Shown here piece by piece: positions 1-9,293 of a stretch of 64,000 nucleotides of DNA. The notes beneath the pieces are model-generated. The model searched no databases and had not been told where the DNA came from. It worked only from the letters and a program-made list of their open reading frames with translations. The stretch spans positions 6,673,411-6,737,410 of the forward strand of contig NZ_CP036348.1 of the NCBI RefSeq assembly GCF_007753095.1, given 5' to 3'. Made by a program: the position numbers and the translations under genes. The stretch comes from Rosistilla carotiformis. Its GTDB lineage: Bacteria; Planctomycetota; Planctomycetia; Pirellulales; Pirellulaceae. The first letter of the stretch is position 1. Every line of letters starts with the position of its first letter.

Positions 1-18
1 AATGATTGCGGCTTGCCC

Positions 19-107
19 GATCCTGCGGCTCGCGCCGCAGGCTATATGCGATCGCCGCTCCCGCGGCTTGTGCGTTGCCCGAGGAGCGAAGCTCCGATCC
101 TTTGCAT
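19..107. repeat. 89-bp dispersed repeat, copy 1
   Basis: This stretch is almost identical, without indels, to 1513-1601. It contains short nested palindromes (for example CTGCGGCTCGCGCCGCAG and GGAGCGAAGCTCC). It lies downstream of the toxin gene and carries no credible reading frame. It looks like a mobile or REP-like intergenic element of the kind common in planctomycetes; the family name is unknown to me. Confidence 0.75.
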
Positions 108-114
108 GCGATGG

Positions 115-411
115 TCATCCGAGTTGTAATCGATTCGCAATCCACCCAGGGTCGCGGCGCTCGTCAAGGATTGCGATGACGAAAATGGAGCCCGAATCGA
201 CTGCATAGTAGATTGCGAACGGAAAACGACTCGCCGACATGCAGTGGTAACCATGGCGCATCGCATGGACACCCCCGAGAAACGACAGGGAGCGAAGATC
301 CGTGGTGAGTGATTCAAGGAAATGGTCACCAGCGTGCCGGTCGCCGCCATCGTAGAACGCGACGCCATTCAGCAAGTCGCGTTCAGCTTCGCCCGAAAGC
401 TGGACATTCAC
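115..411 (-). CDS. ParE/RelE-family toxin-like protein
   Basis: A 98-aa protein with the layout of RelE/ParE toxins: an N-terminal helix with EAERDL, a central basic stretch, then FPFAIYYAVD and a strand giving VIAILDERRDPGW. Family members usually have 90-100 residues and act as mRNA interferases or gyrase poisons neutralised by the partner antitoxin. The GTG start at 411 overlaps the TGA of the upstream gene (GTGA), which implies translational coupling as in addiction modules. The fold assignment is from sequence pattern; whether it cuts RNA or hits gyrase cannot be told. Confidence 0.7.
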   Translation of the reverse strand: MNVQLSGEAERDLLNGVAFYDGGDRHAGDHFLESLTTDLRSLSFLGGVHAMRHGYHCMSASRFPFAIYYAVDSGSIFVIAILDERRDPGWIANRLQLG

Positions 412-617
412 TTGCGGCCTTGTTTGATTCGCGAAACCACGTCGTCGAGCGATGAAAAGGTTGTTTCGCCATTCTCGACTCGGCGTTTCCGCTCAGCAAG
501 GATTTCGCCGTGCCAGTCGGGGGGCGAATAGTCTGCCGAGGAACGAAGCGAAGCCCAGAGTTGCTCCATAGCATCCAGCTTCTGCGCGGTGGTCATCGTT
601 TCCAATGGAAGTTGCAT
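408..617 (-). CDS. Addiction-module component, antitoxin
   Basis: A 69-aa protein starting at the ATG at 617. It reads as a small acidic/helical addiction-module antitoxin: LDAMEQLWASL near the N-terminus, PPDWHGEIL in the middle and a C-terminal helix with SLDDVVSRIKQ. This pattern matches the short putative addiction module component family that pairs with ParE-like toxins in planctomycetes and cyanobacteria. It is first in a two-gene operon with the toxin. It probably also represses its own promoter, as most such antitoxins do, but no clear operator was picked out upstream. Confidence 0.7.
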   Translation of the reverse strand: MQLPLETMTTAQKLDAMEQLWASLRSSADYSPPDWHGEILAERKRRVENGETTFSSLDDVVSRIKQGRK

Positions 618-739
618 TTGTGTCTCCGTATCAAGCGAGCGTTAAGCATAGCACGAATAACGTTACGGTTCAGCGGGCCGGGAGAGTTGATCGTCCATCA
701 TCAAAACGCTTGCAAGCCCAGCTCCGTTGAAACCGATGG

Positions 740-1306
740 TTATCCACCATTGCTGGCAGATGCGGCTGGGGTAACGTATTTTTCTACTAGTTCTGGGTGC
801 GTTTGGGAAATATCAAAGACATATTTGTATAATTTGGATACCAATTCTCGCACCAGTCGGTCAAATTCCCCCAGTTCGTTTTCGTCGAGGTGTAATGTGT
901 CGTCAATTTGCAAATGGGGCATCGCCAATTCGAGGTTGTCCTCCATTGGCCTGATCAAATCCACACGATAATGCATCATTTCTTCATCGGAATGTGCAAC
1001 TGTGGTGTTTCGCAGATCCATGATGCGTTTCTTTATTCGCTCATCAGCCGGTGAAAATCTGATTCCGGCCAGTCGAAAACTTGGGGTTGTACCGCCCCCT
1101 GAGACGGAGAATAGCCTTCCAAATGCAACTATTGCGGCGGACTCCAGCAGTTTGAATTTGCGAAGTGCAAGTCTGGGATAGGGTTTTGAGAAGTCGCATT
1201 CCTCAAGCAGGAATTGGATCGCGGAATTAGCATGGTTCAAATCACGTATCGCGAAAACGAGTCGTTGCAATTGGGCTTCGTTTGGAAGGAGGCGGGAGCT
1301 GCTCAT
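740..1306 (-). CDS. Hypothetical protein, possibly HEPN-like
   Basis: A 188-aa soluble, mostly helical protein with an ATG start at 1306. Around residues 85-110 it reads LRNTTVAHSDEE, which resembles the R-x(4-6)-H region in HEPN and AbiV-like domains, where this arginine and histidine form an RNase site. There is no transmembrane segment or signal peptide. It stands alone next to the toxin-antitoxin pair and a repeat. The HEPN suggestion is an inference from one motif; no firm function is claimed. Confidence 0.5.
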   Translation of the reverse strand: MSSSRLLPNEAQLQRLVFAIRDLNHANSAIQFLLEECDFSKPYPRLALRKFKLLESAAIVAFGRLFSVSGGGTTPSFRLAGIRFSPADERIKKRIMDLRNTTVAHSDEEMMHYRVDLIRPMEDNLELAMPHLQIDDTLHLDENELGEFDRLVRELVSKLYKYVFDISQTHPELVEKYVTPAASASNGG

Positions 1307-1760
1307 TGGCGATTTAGTTGGCGTGGATAACTTATGATTCTCAGTAGTTGGCCCGGCTGAGAATAGGTTTCATGCTCTGATTCTCGCTGACTCACCCCCC
1401 ATTCGCAACGCCCGACTGCACTGATGGCGTCACGCCCCACCAATACATGCTTTTCCAGAGCGTCTGGTCACTTCTCACGCTACTTGCCCACTCATCGGCC
1501 CTGTCGGGAAGTGATCCTGCGGCTCGCGCCGCAGGCTTTATGCGATCGCCGCTCCCGCGGCTTGTGCGTTGCCCGAGGAGCGAAGCTCCGATCCTTTGCA
1601 TAGCCCAGGTCAAGCGAAGCGAGCTCCGCGAGCGAAGTGCAGGCCAGGGGGCAATGTGTTCACGACACGCTACAGAAGGACCAACGGTCCGGCAATTTGT
1701 TGGTCGATCGCTGGTCTTAACGCACGACGTGAGCCGCCGAAACGATGGACGCCTGTCGAC
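1307..1760. other. Intergenic region with repeat, no gene seen
   Basis: About 450 bases without a credible gene. It contains the second 89-bp repeat copy and, right after it, the run TTTGCATAGCCCAGG, which also occurs in the inverted-repeat element near 55846. Open frames here are repeat translations with no family resemblance. Confidence 0.6.
1513..1601. repeat. 89-bp dispersed repeat, copy 2
   Basis: Near-identical to 19-107 in the same orientation. The two copies flank the toxin-antitoxin pair and the HEPN-like gene, so a roughly 1.4-kb block sits between direct repeats. That could allow recombinational loss of the block; this is inference. Confidence 0.75.
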
Positions 1761-3812
1761 TCAATCTCGCGGCAGCTTTTGGTGCAGCGAATCGAGGAAC
1801 GGCTGCCGCAGCTTCCAGATTCGGATGCTGGTGTTGTCCGATCGCCGCAGCGCGACTTTGGCTGCCGGCAGGACGTGCTCGCGCGGACCGATCTGGATTC
1901 GTAGCGGTTCGATTTGATCGTCGATCCCGCGCGGTACGCCTAACGAATCGCATTGCACGGCGATGAAGTCGGCCAGCTGTTGTTGAGCGGCTTGCAATTC
2001 CATCGCCTTCAGCGCCCCGTGGCTGTTCCACGCGGTCACCAATCCGGCGAATCCTGTGGCAAGCAACAGCTCTGCGATCGACGCGTGCATCAGGACCAGC
2101 GTCCCGCCGCCATCGACCGGGACCATCACCACCGCCGCAAACGCAGCGAACAGCGCGGCGACCGGCGTCAGGCCGTGCTGAAGTTTCTTGACCATCGACA
2201 TCTCTTGCCACATCGCTTCGGCGGTCCGTCGCAATTGTTGCGGGTCCAATGCGGTTTGATCTTCCGCATCGAACCGCTCCACCGCGTGGTTGCAGATCTC
2301 GAGCAGTTGCGAATCGGGGATCTCGGTCCGCATCTGGCCGGTGAGGTCGTGTCGGCGATAGCTCTCGCACAGCCGTTCCCCCGAGAGGACCGATCCCTTG
2401 GCTCCTTTGCGGAAATCGTCGCGAATCTGTTCCGCCTTCTTCTGAGCCGCTCCGGTCAGATTGAAACTCTGCATCAATTCGCTGGCCGAACGGGTCAGCT
2501 TGGATACAAAGCCGTTCATCTTCATGCCCAGCCGCGCGTACCACGGTGCGGCTTGCGAGAACGCATCGGTCAATTGGTGGATGATCCGCGCCGATTGATG
2601 CAGCCGCAGTTCGATGATCGCTCCGCTGGAAAAGTCGCGCCGCGCGAAAAACTCAAGCGACGCATCGCAGATCGCTTGCCGAGCCCGCCGCGCGTATGTC
2701 GCTTGCGTGGCCGTTTGGTCGCGAAGGAAATCGACGCCATCGGACCAAACGCGTTCCGCCAATGAAGTCGCTTGCGATCGTCGGAACCCATCGAACAACG
2801 CCGATCGGTTCAGCCGTGTCGGCAGCGACGAGAGCAGCTGCGACGCATCGATCTGTTTCACCAAATCGGGCTCGATCGCGGAGGCTTCGAAGAAGACCGG
2901 CATCGGATCGTCTTCGGTTCCTCGATCCGCAACCTCAGGCACAAAGGTTTCGCTGGCGGGGATCTCAAAATCGTATGCGAGATAGCTGGCGGTGATTCCG
3001 TGCCCACTGACCAGAGGCTGCAGATCTTCAAAGACCTCGTGCGGCCGATACTTGGGGCGGATCATGTTGATCGCCAGATAACGGCTGACTCCCGACATGC
3101 TGGTCGCCGCGACATCCAGCAGTTCGCCGACAGTGTTGGCTCGCAGCGAAGCGAAGTCGGTGACCATCACAAAGGCGGAACAGAGCGTTGCGGCGCGGCA
3201 CAGCAGCGTCTTGCGAACCTCCAACGCGCCGCGGCCAAACGCTTCGCTGGTCACGATGTCGGGGCAATCCAATAATCCGACGCAGGCCTTATCCAATCCT
3301 GGATCGGTCGCGACCAACGGGATCGCCAATGCATCGGCTTGTCCCTCGGCGTTGTTGTATTGTTCGTGCGCGGCCGCCGGATCGTCGGACAACATCTGCG
3401 GCGGCTGGCCGAGCGCTTCGCCCAGTCGCGACATCAACAGGCCCCAGACCTCCGCATCGGCTCGCCAGCTTTGCGGCAGCCAGAGGACAAACCGGTGCGT
3501 ACCGGCATCGTTCGATTCACCGCGCAGCGACCGTTGCCGACCGGCGTCGCTCAAGAAGGTGCTGACCAAGCTGGTTTTGCCGCTGTTGAGCATCCCGGCG
3601 ATTGCGATGATCGGGAAATCCGCAAGCTGCGCGGCGACCTCCAAGCGGCGACCGGCCGCGCGGATTTCGGTCAATCGATTAGCGTCCCATTGTTGCAGGG
3701 CATCGAAAAAGCTGACCCGCCCTCGATCGGGAAAGTACGACTCGATCGCAGCATGCTGCTGATCGTCCTCCAGCAGATCGCGAATCGGCGGCCATTCGAT
3801 GCGAGACGTCAT
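1761..3812 (-). CDS. Dynamin/YcjX-like P-loop GTPase, membrane-associated
   Basis: A 683-aa protein with a clear P-loop, GMLNSGKTS, at about residues 73-81. A G3-like LLDCPDIVT follows, with Asp where the usual DxxG glycine should be. No clean NKxD motif was found; LAINMIRP sits near the expected place. The long middle part is helical. Near residues 575-630 there are two hydrophobic segments, which suggests membrane insertion as in bacterial dynamin-like proteins. Such proteins typically remodel or protect membranes. It starts at the ATG at 3812, 60 bp after the kinase stop, in the same direction, so it may be co-transcribed with the sensor-kinase. The specific role is unknown. Confidence 0.65.
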   Translation of the reverse strand: MTSRIEWPPIRDLLEDDQQHAAIESYFPDRGRVSFFDALQQWDANRLTEIRAAGRRLEVAAQLADFPIIAIAGMLNSGKTSLVSTFLSDAGRQRSLRGESNDAGTHRFVLWLPQSWRADAEVWGLLMSRLGEALGQPPQMLSDDPAAAHEQYNNAEGQADALAIPLVATDPGLDKACVGLLDCPDIVTSEAFGRGALEVRKTLLCRAATLCSAFVMVTDFASLRANTVGELLDVAATSMSGVSRYLAINMIRPKYRPHEVFEDLQPLVSGHGITASYLAYDFEIPASETFVPEVADRGTEDDPMPVFFEASAIEPDLVKQIDASQLLSSLPTRLNRSALFDGFRRSQATSLAERVWSDGVDFLRDQTATQATYARRARQAICDASLEFFARRDFSSGAIIELRLHQSARIIHQLTDAFSQAAPWYARLGMKMNGFVSKLTRSASELMQSFNLTGAAQKKAEQIRDDFRKGAKGSVLSGERLCESYRRHDLTGQMRTEIPDSQLLEICNHAVERFDAEDQTALDPQQLRRTAEAMWQEMSMVKKLQHGLTPVAALFAAFAAVVMVPVDGGGTLVLMHASIAELLLATGFAGLVTAWNSHGALKAMELQAAQQQLADFIAVQCDSLGVPRGIDDQIEPLRIQIGPREHVLPAAKVALRRSDNTSIRIWKLRQPFLDSLHQKLPRD

Positions 3813-3872
3813 AAGAAATCGAACTGTGGTTTTAGGCGGGGTCGAGTGAGTGCGAGGCGTTCAGACTCCAGC

Positions 3873-6068
3873 TCACCGCGTTACGGATTGCTCTTGCGAA
3901 GGGCTGCTGAGCCGCGCGCCGTGCAGAGTATCGATTTCGCCGTGAGAGGGAATGATCGTATCCTTCCCGCTGAGGATTGTCGATCGGCGGTGGCTGCCGG
4001 TAAACACCTCGGTCCACCATTGCTGGGCGGCGTGTTGGTCCCAAACTCCATGATCGGGACAGGCCTGCAATAGGTCGACCAGCTCACGGACCGAATCAGG
4101 GCGTGAATCGGGGTTCTTGGAAAGACATTGCATGATCACCTTTTCGAACTTGCCATCGATCGCCTTCCCCGCCCGCTCGCTCGGTCGCAGCGGTTCTTCC
4201 TGCACTTGATTTAAGATCGCGTCAAGCGTTCCCGCGGCATCAAACAACGGTTTGCCCGTGGCAAGGAAGTAGCCGACCGCCCCGATCGAATAAATATCGC
4301 TGCGAGGATCGACACTCTTGGCATTGCGAATCGCTTCGGGCGACATGTACATCGGCGTTCCCGTCAACGACCCTTCATGCGTCACGTTGGCGCTATTAGG
4401 ACTCGACTCCTTGACCAACCCAAAATCCAACAACTTGGCAAAGTCATAGATCCCACCACACTCGGTCAACATAATGTTTCCCGGCTTGATGTCGCGGTGG
4501 ATCAAACCTTTGCCGTGGGCTTCGATCAACGATCCGCAGATCTGTAACAGAATCGCGATCACCCGCGACGCAGGCAATTCTCCGTAGTGCCGCACCATAT
4601 CGTTCAGGTCGACCCCATCGAGATACTCCATCACATAGTAGAAGTCGCCGTTCTGGGTTTGCCCGTAATCGAAGACCGCGATCGTGTGTGGGTTCTGTAA
4701 CTGGCTGGTCAATTCCACTTCGCGTTTAAAACGATGCAGCCGCTGCGGATCGCTCCCCTTGGTGTCCAACACTTTGATCGCCACGGGCCGCATCAACATC
4801 GCATGCTGGGCCTTGTAAACCGACCCCATCCCGCCAGCGCCAAGCACTTCCTCTAGCCGATACTGTCCCAGCTTACGTGCCAGCCGATGTTCCTTGCTGG
4901 CTTGACTCTCCACCCGTCGCGCGCGGATCGCATTGACGGCAACGGTCGCCGCGGTCAGCAGCAGCAAGGCCAGCAAACCAAGATTCGACCACCGCAGGAC
5001 GTTCAATGGCCGATACGCTTCTTCCACTGCGATTTCGGTCGCGATCCCCATCTCATACTCCGGCAACCAACTCCAGGCACCGATCACTGGCACGCCACGG
5101 CAATCATTGTAGCCGGCGGTATCGACACCAGTTCCGCCACGCGTCGCATCCAAGGCCATCCGAGTAAACGGTTGTTGATCCAGTGGCTTAAGTGCTCGTT
5201 TCCCCGAACGCATATCGACCTCGGGGTCTCGAAGCTGGATGCTCAGGATCGCCGAAGTCGAGGGATCGGGATGCAGCAGGCCCAGGGTTCGCAGTTCGTC
5301 TTCGAAGCGACAGCGTGAGATCATGATGCCCTCTCGACTAAATGCAAACGTCTCGCCACTGTCGCCAACTTGCGAGGTGTCGAAAACCGAAGCAAAGTCT
5401 TTGGAGGGGGAAAGTAGAATCGCCAACACGACGCCACATCGTCCACTATCGTCGATGATCGGCGCGATTGCGGCCATCACCGCATCGCCGACTTTAAATT
5501 CCTGTTGGTCGGTCACGATCGGAACCGGGGCTCGGAAGGGGACGCTGACCGTCGCCTGGCCGCCCACGGCGCGATTCATCGCAACCGATGGCAATGGAAA
5601 CCCGCTGCGGCCAACCAGTGAATCGTCCCACGCTGCCAGCACCACCCCAGCCGATGACTGCAACGTCCAACCGACGCACCGCTGAGGATCGATGTTGCGG
5701 ACCAGCAGTTCACGCAACGCTTGGTATTCGGCATCGTTCTCGAGCATCCGCGGCGACAACGCCCGCGCCGAAGCACGCCGTTCAAACGCAAGCGACGGGT
5801 CCCGCACGACGTCCGCGATCCCCTGGCAATACGATTCTTGAACCCCAAACCACAATCGCATCGCCGAGGCGCTCGAATTCCGGATCGCCAACAATTGATT
5901 GCCGACAACCTTCATCATCGCGTCGTCGACCCGACCTTGGATCGCCACCCCCGCGATCAACGCCAAAATCAACAGCGCTATCGGAATCGCCGTATTCACA
6001 TGTCGTCGGCCGTTCGACGGGCTGTCGGTCGATGGCGAACTGTCGGTTGTAGGCTTCAAATACGGCAT
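3873..6068 (-). CDS. Transmembrane Ser/Thr kinase with extracytoplasmic sensor
   Basis: The N-terminus is short and cytoplasmic and is followed by a transmembrane helix. Then comes a Cache-like extracytoplasmic domain of about 300 residues, a second helix and a Hanks-type kinase domain in the C-terminal half. Kinase motifs are complete: the glycine loop LGAGGMGSVYKA, VAIKVLD lysine, HRDIKPGNIM catalytic loop, DFGLV and the activation-segment SLTGTPMYMSPE. The C-terminal tail after the kinase is short. I chose the ATG at 6068; a GTG at 6104 in the same frame would add 12 residues and sit 21 bp from the preceding stop. It lies directly behind the DUF1571 gene. Predicted role: sensing a small extracytoplasmic ligand and phosphorylating cytoplasmic proteins. 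Confidence 0.9.
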   Translation of the reverse strand: MPYLKPTTDSSPSTDSPSNGRRHVNTAIPIALLILALIAGVAIQGRVDDAMMKVVGNQLLAIRNSSASAMRLWFGVQESYCQGIADVVRDPSLAFERRASARALSPRMLENDAEYQALRELLVRNIDPQRCVGWTLQSSAGVVLAAWDDSLVGRSGFPLPSVAMNRAVGGQATVSVPFRAPVPIVTDQQEFKVGDAVMAAIAPIIDDSGRCGVVLAILLSPSKDFASVFDTSQVGDSGETFAFSREGIMISRCRFEDELRTLGLLHPDPSTSAILSIQLRDPEVDMRSGKRALKPLDQQPFTRMALDATRGGTGVDTAGYNDCRGVPVIGAWSWLPEYEMGIATEIAVEEAYRPLNVLRWSNLGLLALLLLTAATVAVNAIRARRVESQASKEHRLARKLGQYRLEEVLGAGGMGSVYKAQHAMLMRPVAIKVLDTKGSDPQRLHRFKREVELTSQLQNPHTIAVFDYGQTQNGDFYYVMEYLDGVDLNDMVRHYGELPASRVIAILLQICGSLIEAHGKGLIHRDIKPGNIMLTECGGIYDFAKLLDFGLVKESSPNSANVTHEGSLTGTPMYMSPEAIRNAKSVDPRSDIYSIGAVGYFLATGKPLFDAAGTLDAILNQVQEEPLRPSERAGKAIDGKFEKVIMQCLSKNPDSRPDSVRELVDLLQACPDHGVWDQHAAQQWWTEVFTGSHRRSTILSGKDTIIPSHGEIDTLHGARLSSPSQEQSVTR

Positions 6069-6125
6069 GTTCAATGGAGGAACGATGGTTACTTCACGCC
6101 TCACGTGGGTATCCCACGGGGACGA

Positions 6126-7040
6126 CTACAGATTGACCCGAAACGCGGGAAAATCATAAGTTTCATTGCTGGGGTCGAAGTCGGCGTCGGTCAGGCCGAC
6201 GTTGGTTTCGATGTCATAATATGTGTATTCTTCGAGAACTTCGGACGCCGCGTCGCCGTCGCCCGTCGTGGTTTCGCCAGGCCAACCGTACGCCGCATAG
6301 CGGAGCGGAATCTGACGCTGGCTGTCAATGAAAATTTCGGCGTACTCAAAATTCAATTCGTCATGCGGTTGGATCAATTCGATACGGATCTGCTGGCACT
6401 CCCGATCGCCAATCATCTGCCCCTCGGCCAGCGTCACGCGGACCTGCGATTCCTGGAGATCCTCTTCACCACGGGCAATCAATTGCTCCACGAGGTTGAA
6501 CAGACCGATCTCGGTGATCGGGTACAGGTTGCCATCCATCGCTCGCTCGCCACGTGGGTCCAGCGACGCTTGAGCGACGTTCAGCAAACCAGGCTCATGC
6601 GCGATCAAACGACCGTCGTTCTGATCCTCCGCCCAGATCACCTCCCGCCCTGCAACGCCCCGCGGCCGCAGGAACTTTAAGTAGACCCGCATCGGCTGCA
6701 CCACCTCCTCTTTATCTAAGCGTCGGCACTGGACTTTAATCTCCATCTCGCTCTCTTCGGCCAGTTGCCCCTGAATCCGCTCTCGCTTGACCACGCGGCC
6801 GCGGTAATCGATCAGCTCGGCACGCATCGACGTCAGCCCCTGTCGAGCGATCGTGAGCGCTTCGGCGAGCGTCGACTCTTGAGCCCCCTCGGGAAGCGAG
6901 CCCATCGGCTCAGCCACCTGAACTACGCCCACCGAATCGTCGGGCTCGACGGATTCGCGTTTAAAACGCACCGAGAATATCAAAGCGATCACCAACCCTT
7001 GGCCGATGACGATCAACAGCAGAATCTGGTTTCGATTCAT
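6126..7040 (-). CDS. DUF1571-family membrane-anchored protein
   Basis: A 304-aa protein with one N-terminal hydrophobic anchor (residues 6-22) and an extracytoplasmic body. The body contains YRGRVVKRERIQG, PMRVYLKFLRP and GREVIW, the pattern of the planctomycete DUF1571 family, which resembles outer-membrane lipoprotein carrier-type folds. Function is not established. The ATG at 7040 faces the thymidine kinase gene, giving a divergent promoter region at 7041-7173. The kinase gene follows in the same direction, so an operon is plausible. Confidence 0.75.
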   Translation of the reverse strand: MNRNQILLLIVIGQGLVIALIFSVRFKRESVEPDDSVGVVQVAEPMGSLPEGAQESTLAEALTIARQGLTSMRAELIDYRGRVVKRERIQGQLAEESEMEIKVQCRRLDKEEVVQPMRVYLKFLRPRGVAGREVIWAEDQNDGRLIAHEPGLLNVAQASLDPRGERAMDGNLYPITEIGLFNLVEQLIARGEEDLQESQVRVTLAEGQMIGDRECQQIRIELIQPHDELNFEYAEIFIDSQRQIPLRYAAYGWPGETTTGDGDAASEVLEEYTYYDIETNVGLTDADFDPSNETYDFPAFRVNL

Positions 7041-7173
7041 AGTTCCGTGTAAGCTTGTTCCGACAAATTAAATTCGCACCGCCCCCGGCCATTGGCCGAC
7101 ATCGACGCCTATCGTACGCCCTCCACTACGCAAGCGAAAGATGCACCACTAACCCACCTTTACATCGACAACC

Positions 7174-7803
7174 GTGGCAAAACTTTATTTCTACTACTCC
7201 GCCATGAACGCTGGCAAGTCAACCATATTGTTGCAATCCAGCTACAACTATCGCGAACGGGGGATGAACACGCTGATCTTAACCCCGGAACTCGATTCGC
7301 GATTCGGAGTGGGAAAGGTTAGTTCGCGAATCGGAATCGAAGCCGATGCGATCGTTTTCAATCAAGTTGACAACCTCCATCGCCAGATCGAAACCGAACT
7401 CCAGCGTGCACCATTACACTGTGTCTTTGTCGATGAGGCTCAGTTTTTAACAGCCAAACAAGTGCGACAGTTGAGCGACGTCGCCGACCATCTGGGCGTG
7501 CCGGTGATGTGCTACGGCCTACGGACCGATTTCCAAGGCAAGCTGTTCGACGGCAGTATGCAATTGTTAGCATGGGCCGATGTACTGACCGAAGTCAAAA
7601 CGATCTGCCACTGCGGTCGCAAAGCGACGATGGTCTTGCGAATCGACCAACACGGGGCTCCGATCCAACAAGGAGACCAGGTTCAGATCGGTGGCAACGA
7701 ACGCTACCTGTCGGTCTGCCGACAGCACTTCAAACAAGGAATGACGTCACGCCAAAGTGCCGAACTGCCGTTCGACGATCCCCAATCGCTCAAGAACCGC
7801 TAA
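7174..7803 (+). CDS. tdk: Thymidine kinase (type II)
   Basis: A 209-aa enzyme that phosphorylates thymidine to dTMP using ATP, in pyrimidine salvage. The start is a GTG ([12 protein letters not shown]). The P-loop AMNAGKST is at residues 10-17, the Walker-B type FVDEAQF follows, and a C-terminal zinc site is formed by the CHCG pair and the later Cys/His pair in SVCRQHF. Length and motif order fit bacterial type II thymidine kinases. Its stop overlaps the stop of the convergent zinc-ribbon gene by 4 bp. Confidence 0.95.
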   Translation: MAKLYFYYSAMNAGKSTILLQSSYNYRERGMNTLILTPELDSRFGVGKVSSRIGIEADAIVFNQVDNLHRQIETELQRAPLHCVFVDEAQFLTAKQVRQLSDVADHLGVPVMCYGLRTDFQGKLFDGSMQLLAWADVLTEVKTICHCGRKATMVLRIDQHGAPIQQGDQVQIGGNERYLSVCRQHFKQGMTSRQSAELPFDDPQSLKNR

Positions 7804-8114
7804 ACGACGTGATCGTCCGGTTCGCCGTTTAATTCGGGATCGACCCGGTCCTGCCAGTCCAATTGCACAAGATCTTCTCGCGTTGCCCAGCGGCTCTGCG
7901 GTCCCCACAGCGGATCGCTGCACTTGGGGCATCGCGCGTCCGACGCGTCGGGATATTGATGCGGCGTCGCGACATCCGGTTCCAACCAGATCGCCTCGCA
8001 TTCGTCGCAGACCACGAGCCCGTGTGGATCGTTGGTCCCTAAGCCGCAGATTCGAATGCCCAACAGGCCCGCACCACATCGCGGGCAATAATCGATCGAA
8101 TAATGGGGCGTCAT
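7800..8114 (-). CDS. Small zinc-ribbon protein
   Basis: A 104-aa protein. I chose the ATG at 8114 because the residues upstream of it in the frame are unlike a protein and the zinc region starts right after (CPRCGAGLL). It has three CxxC knuckles: CPRC, CDEC and CPKC, which could bind one or two zinc ions. The tail is acidic ([10 protein letters not shown]). It is convergent with tdk, with 4 bp of overlap at the stops. The function is unknown; such proteins are often nucleic-acid or protein adaptors. Confidence 0.6.
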   Translation of the reverse strand: MTPHYSIDYCPRCGAGLLGIRICGLGTNDPHGLVVCDECEAIWLEPDVATPHQYPDASDARCPKCSDPLWGPQSRWATREDLVQLDWQDRVDPELNGEPDDHVV

Positions 8115-8276
8115 CAATGCAGTCTCCAGGAAACGTCGCCGCAACACGTGCGGATTGGGCGTTGAAATTTTGTGTGGTGAGAGAAATCGACAGGCTTTCG
8201 CCGCAGGGGTCGATCCGGCAATCGACGTCGGGAACAACAGGATCGGTGTCGACGAGCTCCGGCTGTTTCGGCGTCG

Positions 8277-9140
8277 CTACAACGGATAAGCGGTAATCAC
8301 GCGATCGCCATCCAATACGATCCGCACGCGGCGAGCCATCGGTTTCCGCATCCGATTGCCATCGCGGCCGCCGATGTATCCGATCCGCTTGCCCATGTCG
8401 ACGGTATAAATCGTTCGCCCGTCGTCCTGGGTCTTGGTTGTCCCATGACCTCCCTTGGTCCCTTTTTCATAAGCCTGATCCAGCACTAACAACGTCTTTT
8501 CCATGCCGCCATCAAAGACACCGTGCTTCCCCGGCCGGCTCGGTTGGTCGGCGGTATGGCGTTCCAGGTGCTTTAAACGATGCCCTTCTTGGCTCCCCGG
8601 CGTGTATCGCAAACCGGCGGGGGACATGTAGGTATCCCGGCCGATCGATTTTAAGATCCCGTACTTTAAAGAGGGATCCGATTTTGCGATCGACGTTTTT
8701 TCAGGCGCCGATTTTGTCGGCGACAGTTTGGCGTCATCGCTCTGGCGGCTGCGATTGAACTGCGACAGCGGGCCGCCACCGGTTTTGGGAGCCGCCGACT
8801 TCTGCGGGTCCAACTTGGGCGAATTCTCGCCAGCCGTCGACGATTTATCGGCAGCCGTTTTGGTCGGCGAATCCGCCCGCCCCGAGGTGACTTGAATCTT
8901 GGGAGCTGTCGATTGGGAAGCGGCGTCGGTTGGCTCGATCGGTTTGTCGGGCCCAGCGACCATCGGAGCATCGGCCCCGACGTTGACCGGAAGCTTCGGC
9001 AGCGCGATTCCCAGTTGCTTGCTGAGGATCGGCTGCAGCAGCGCATACAGAACGATCAGGATGCCGATCGCTCCACCGCCAGCGGTCAGCTTTGCGGGCG
9101 ACTTGCGGCCGGAAGAGGATTTTGAAGTCGTGTCGTTCAT
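8277..9140 (-). CDS. Membrane-anchored protein with C-terminal nuclease-like (BECR-type) region
   Basis: A 287-aa protein starting at the ATG at 9140. A single hydrophobic anchor lies at residues 20-40, then about 120 residues rich in Ser, Pro, Lys and Asp without obvious structure. The C-terminal 110 residues are ordered: HRLKHLERH, a helix KTLLVLDQAYEKG, GRTIYTVDMGKRIGYIGG and finally VRIVLDGDRVITAYPL. The His-rich helix followed by strands ending in ITAYP resembles barnase/EndoU/RelE-type toxin domains. That is a fold-level guess from pattern only. No immunity gene is evident alongside. Confidence 0.5.
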   Translation of the reverse strand: MNDTTSKSSSGRKSPAKLTAGGGAIGILIVLYALLQPILSKQLGIALPKLPVNVGADAPMVAGPDKPIEPTDAASQSTAPKIQVTSGRADSPTKTAADKSSTAGENSPKLDPQKSAAPKTGGGPLSQFNRSRQSDDAKLSPTKSAPEKTSIAKSDPSLKYGILKSIGRDTYMSPAGLRYTPGSQEGHRLKHLERHTADQPSRPGKHGVFDGGMEKTLLVLDQAYEKGTKGGHGTTKTQDDGRTIYTVDMGKRIGYIGGRDGNRMRKPMARRVRIVLDGDRVITAYPL

Positions 9141-9293
9141 CGAGCTCTATAGGGATAAATACGAAAAGCATTGCAAGGAATCGGTCGCTTCATACTATGC
9201 CACCCACCACGCTCGGGAAAGTCTCGCAAATCTGAAACCACACGATCATACGCTACACGCGGATTTCAATCGATCCGATCCTTGCATTCGGAC
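9141..9293. promoter_or_regulatory. Upstream region of the anchored protein gene
   Basis: This short segment must hold the promoter of the minus-strand gene starting at 9140. No confident promoter boxes were recognised. It ends where the 193-bp array begins. Confidence 0.3.
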
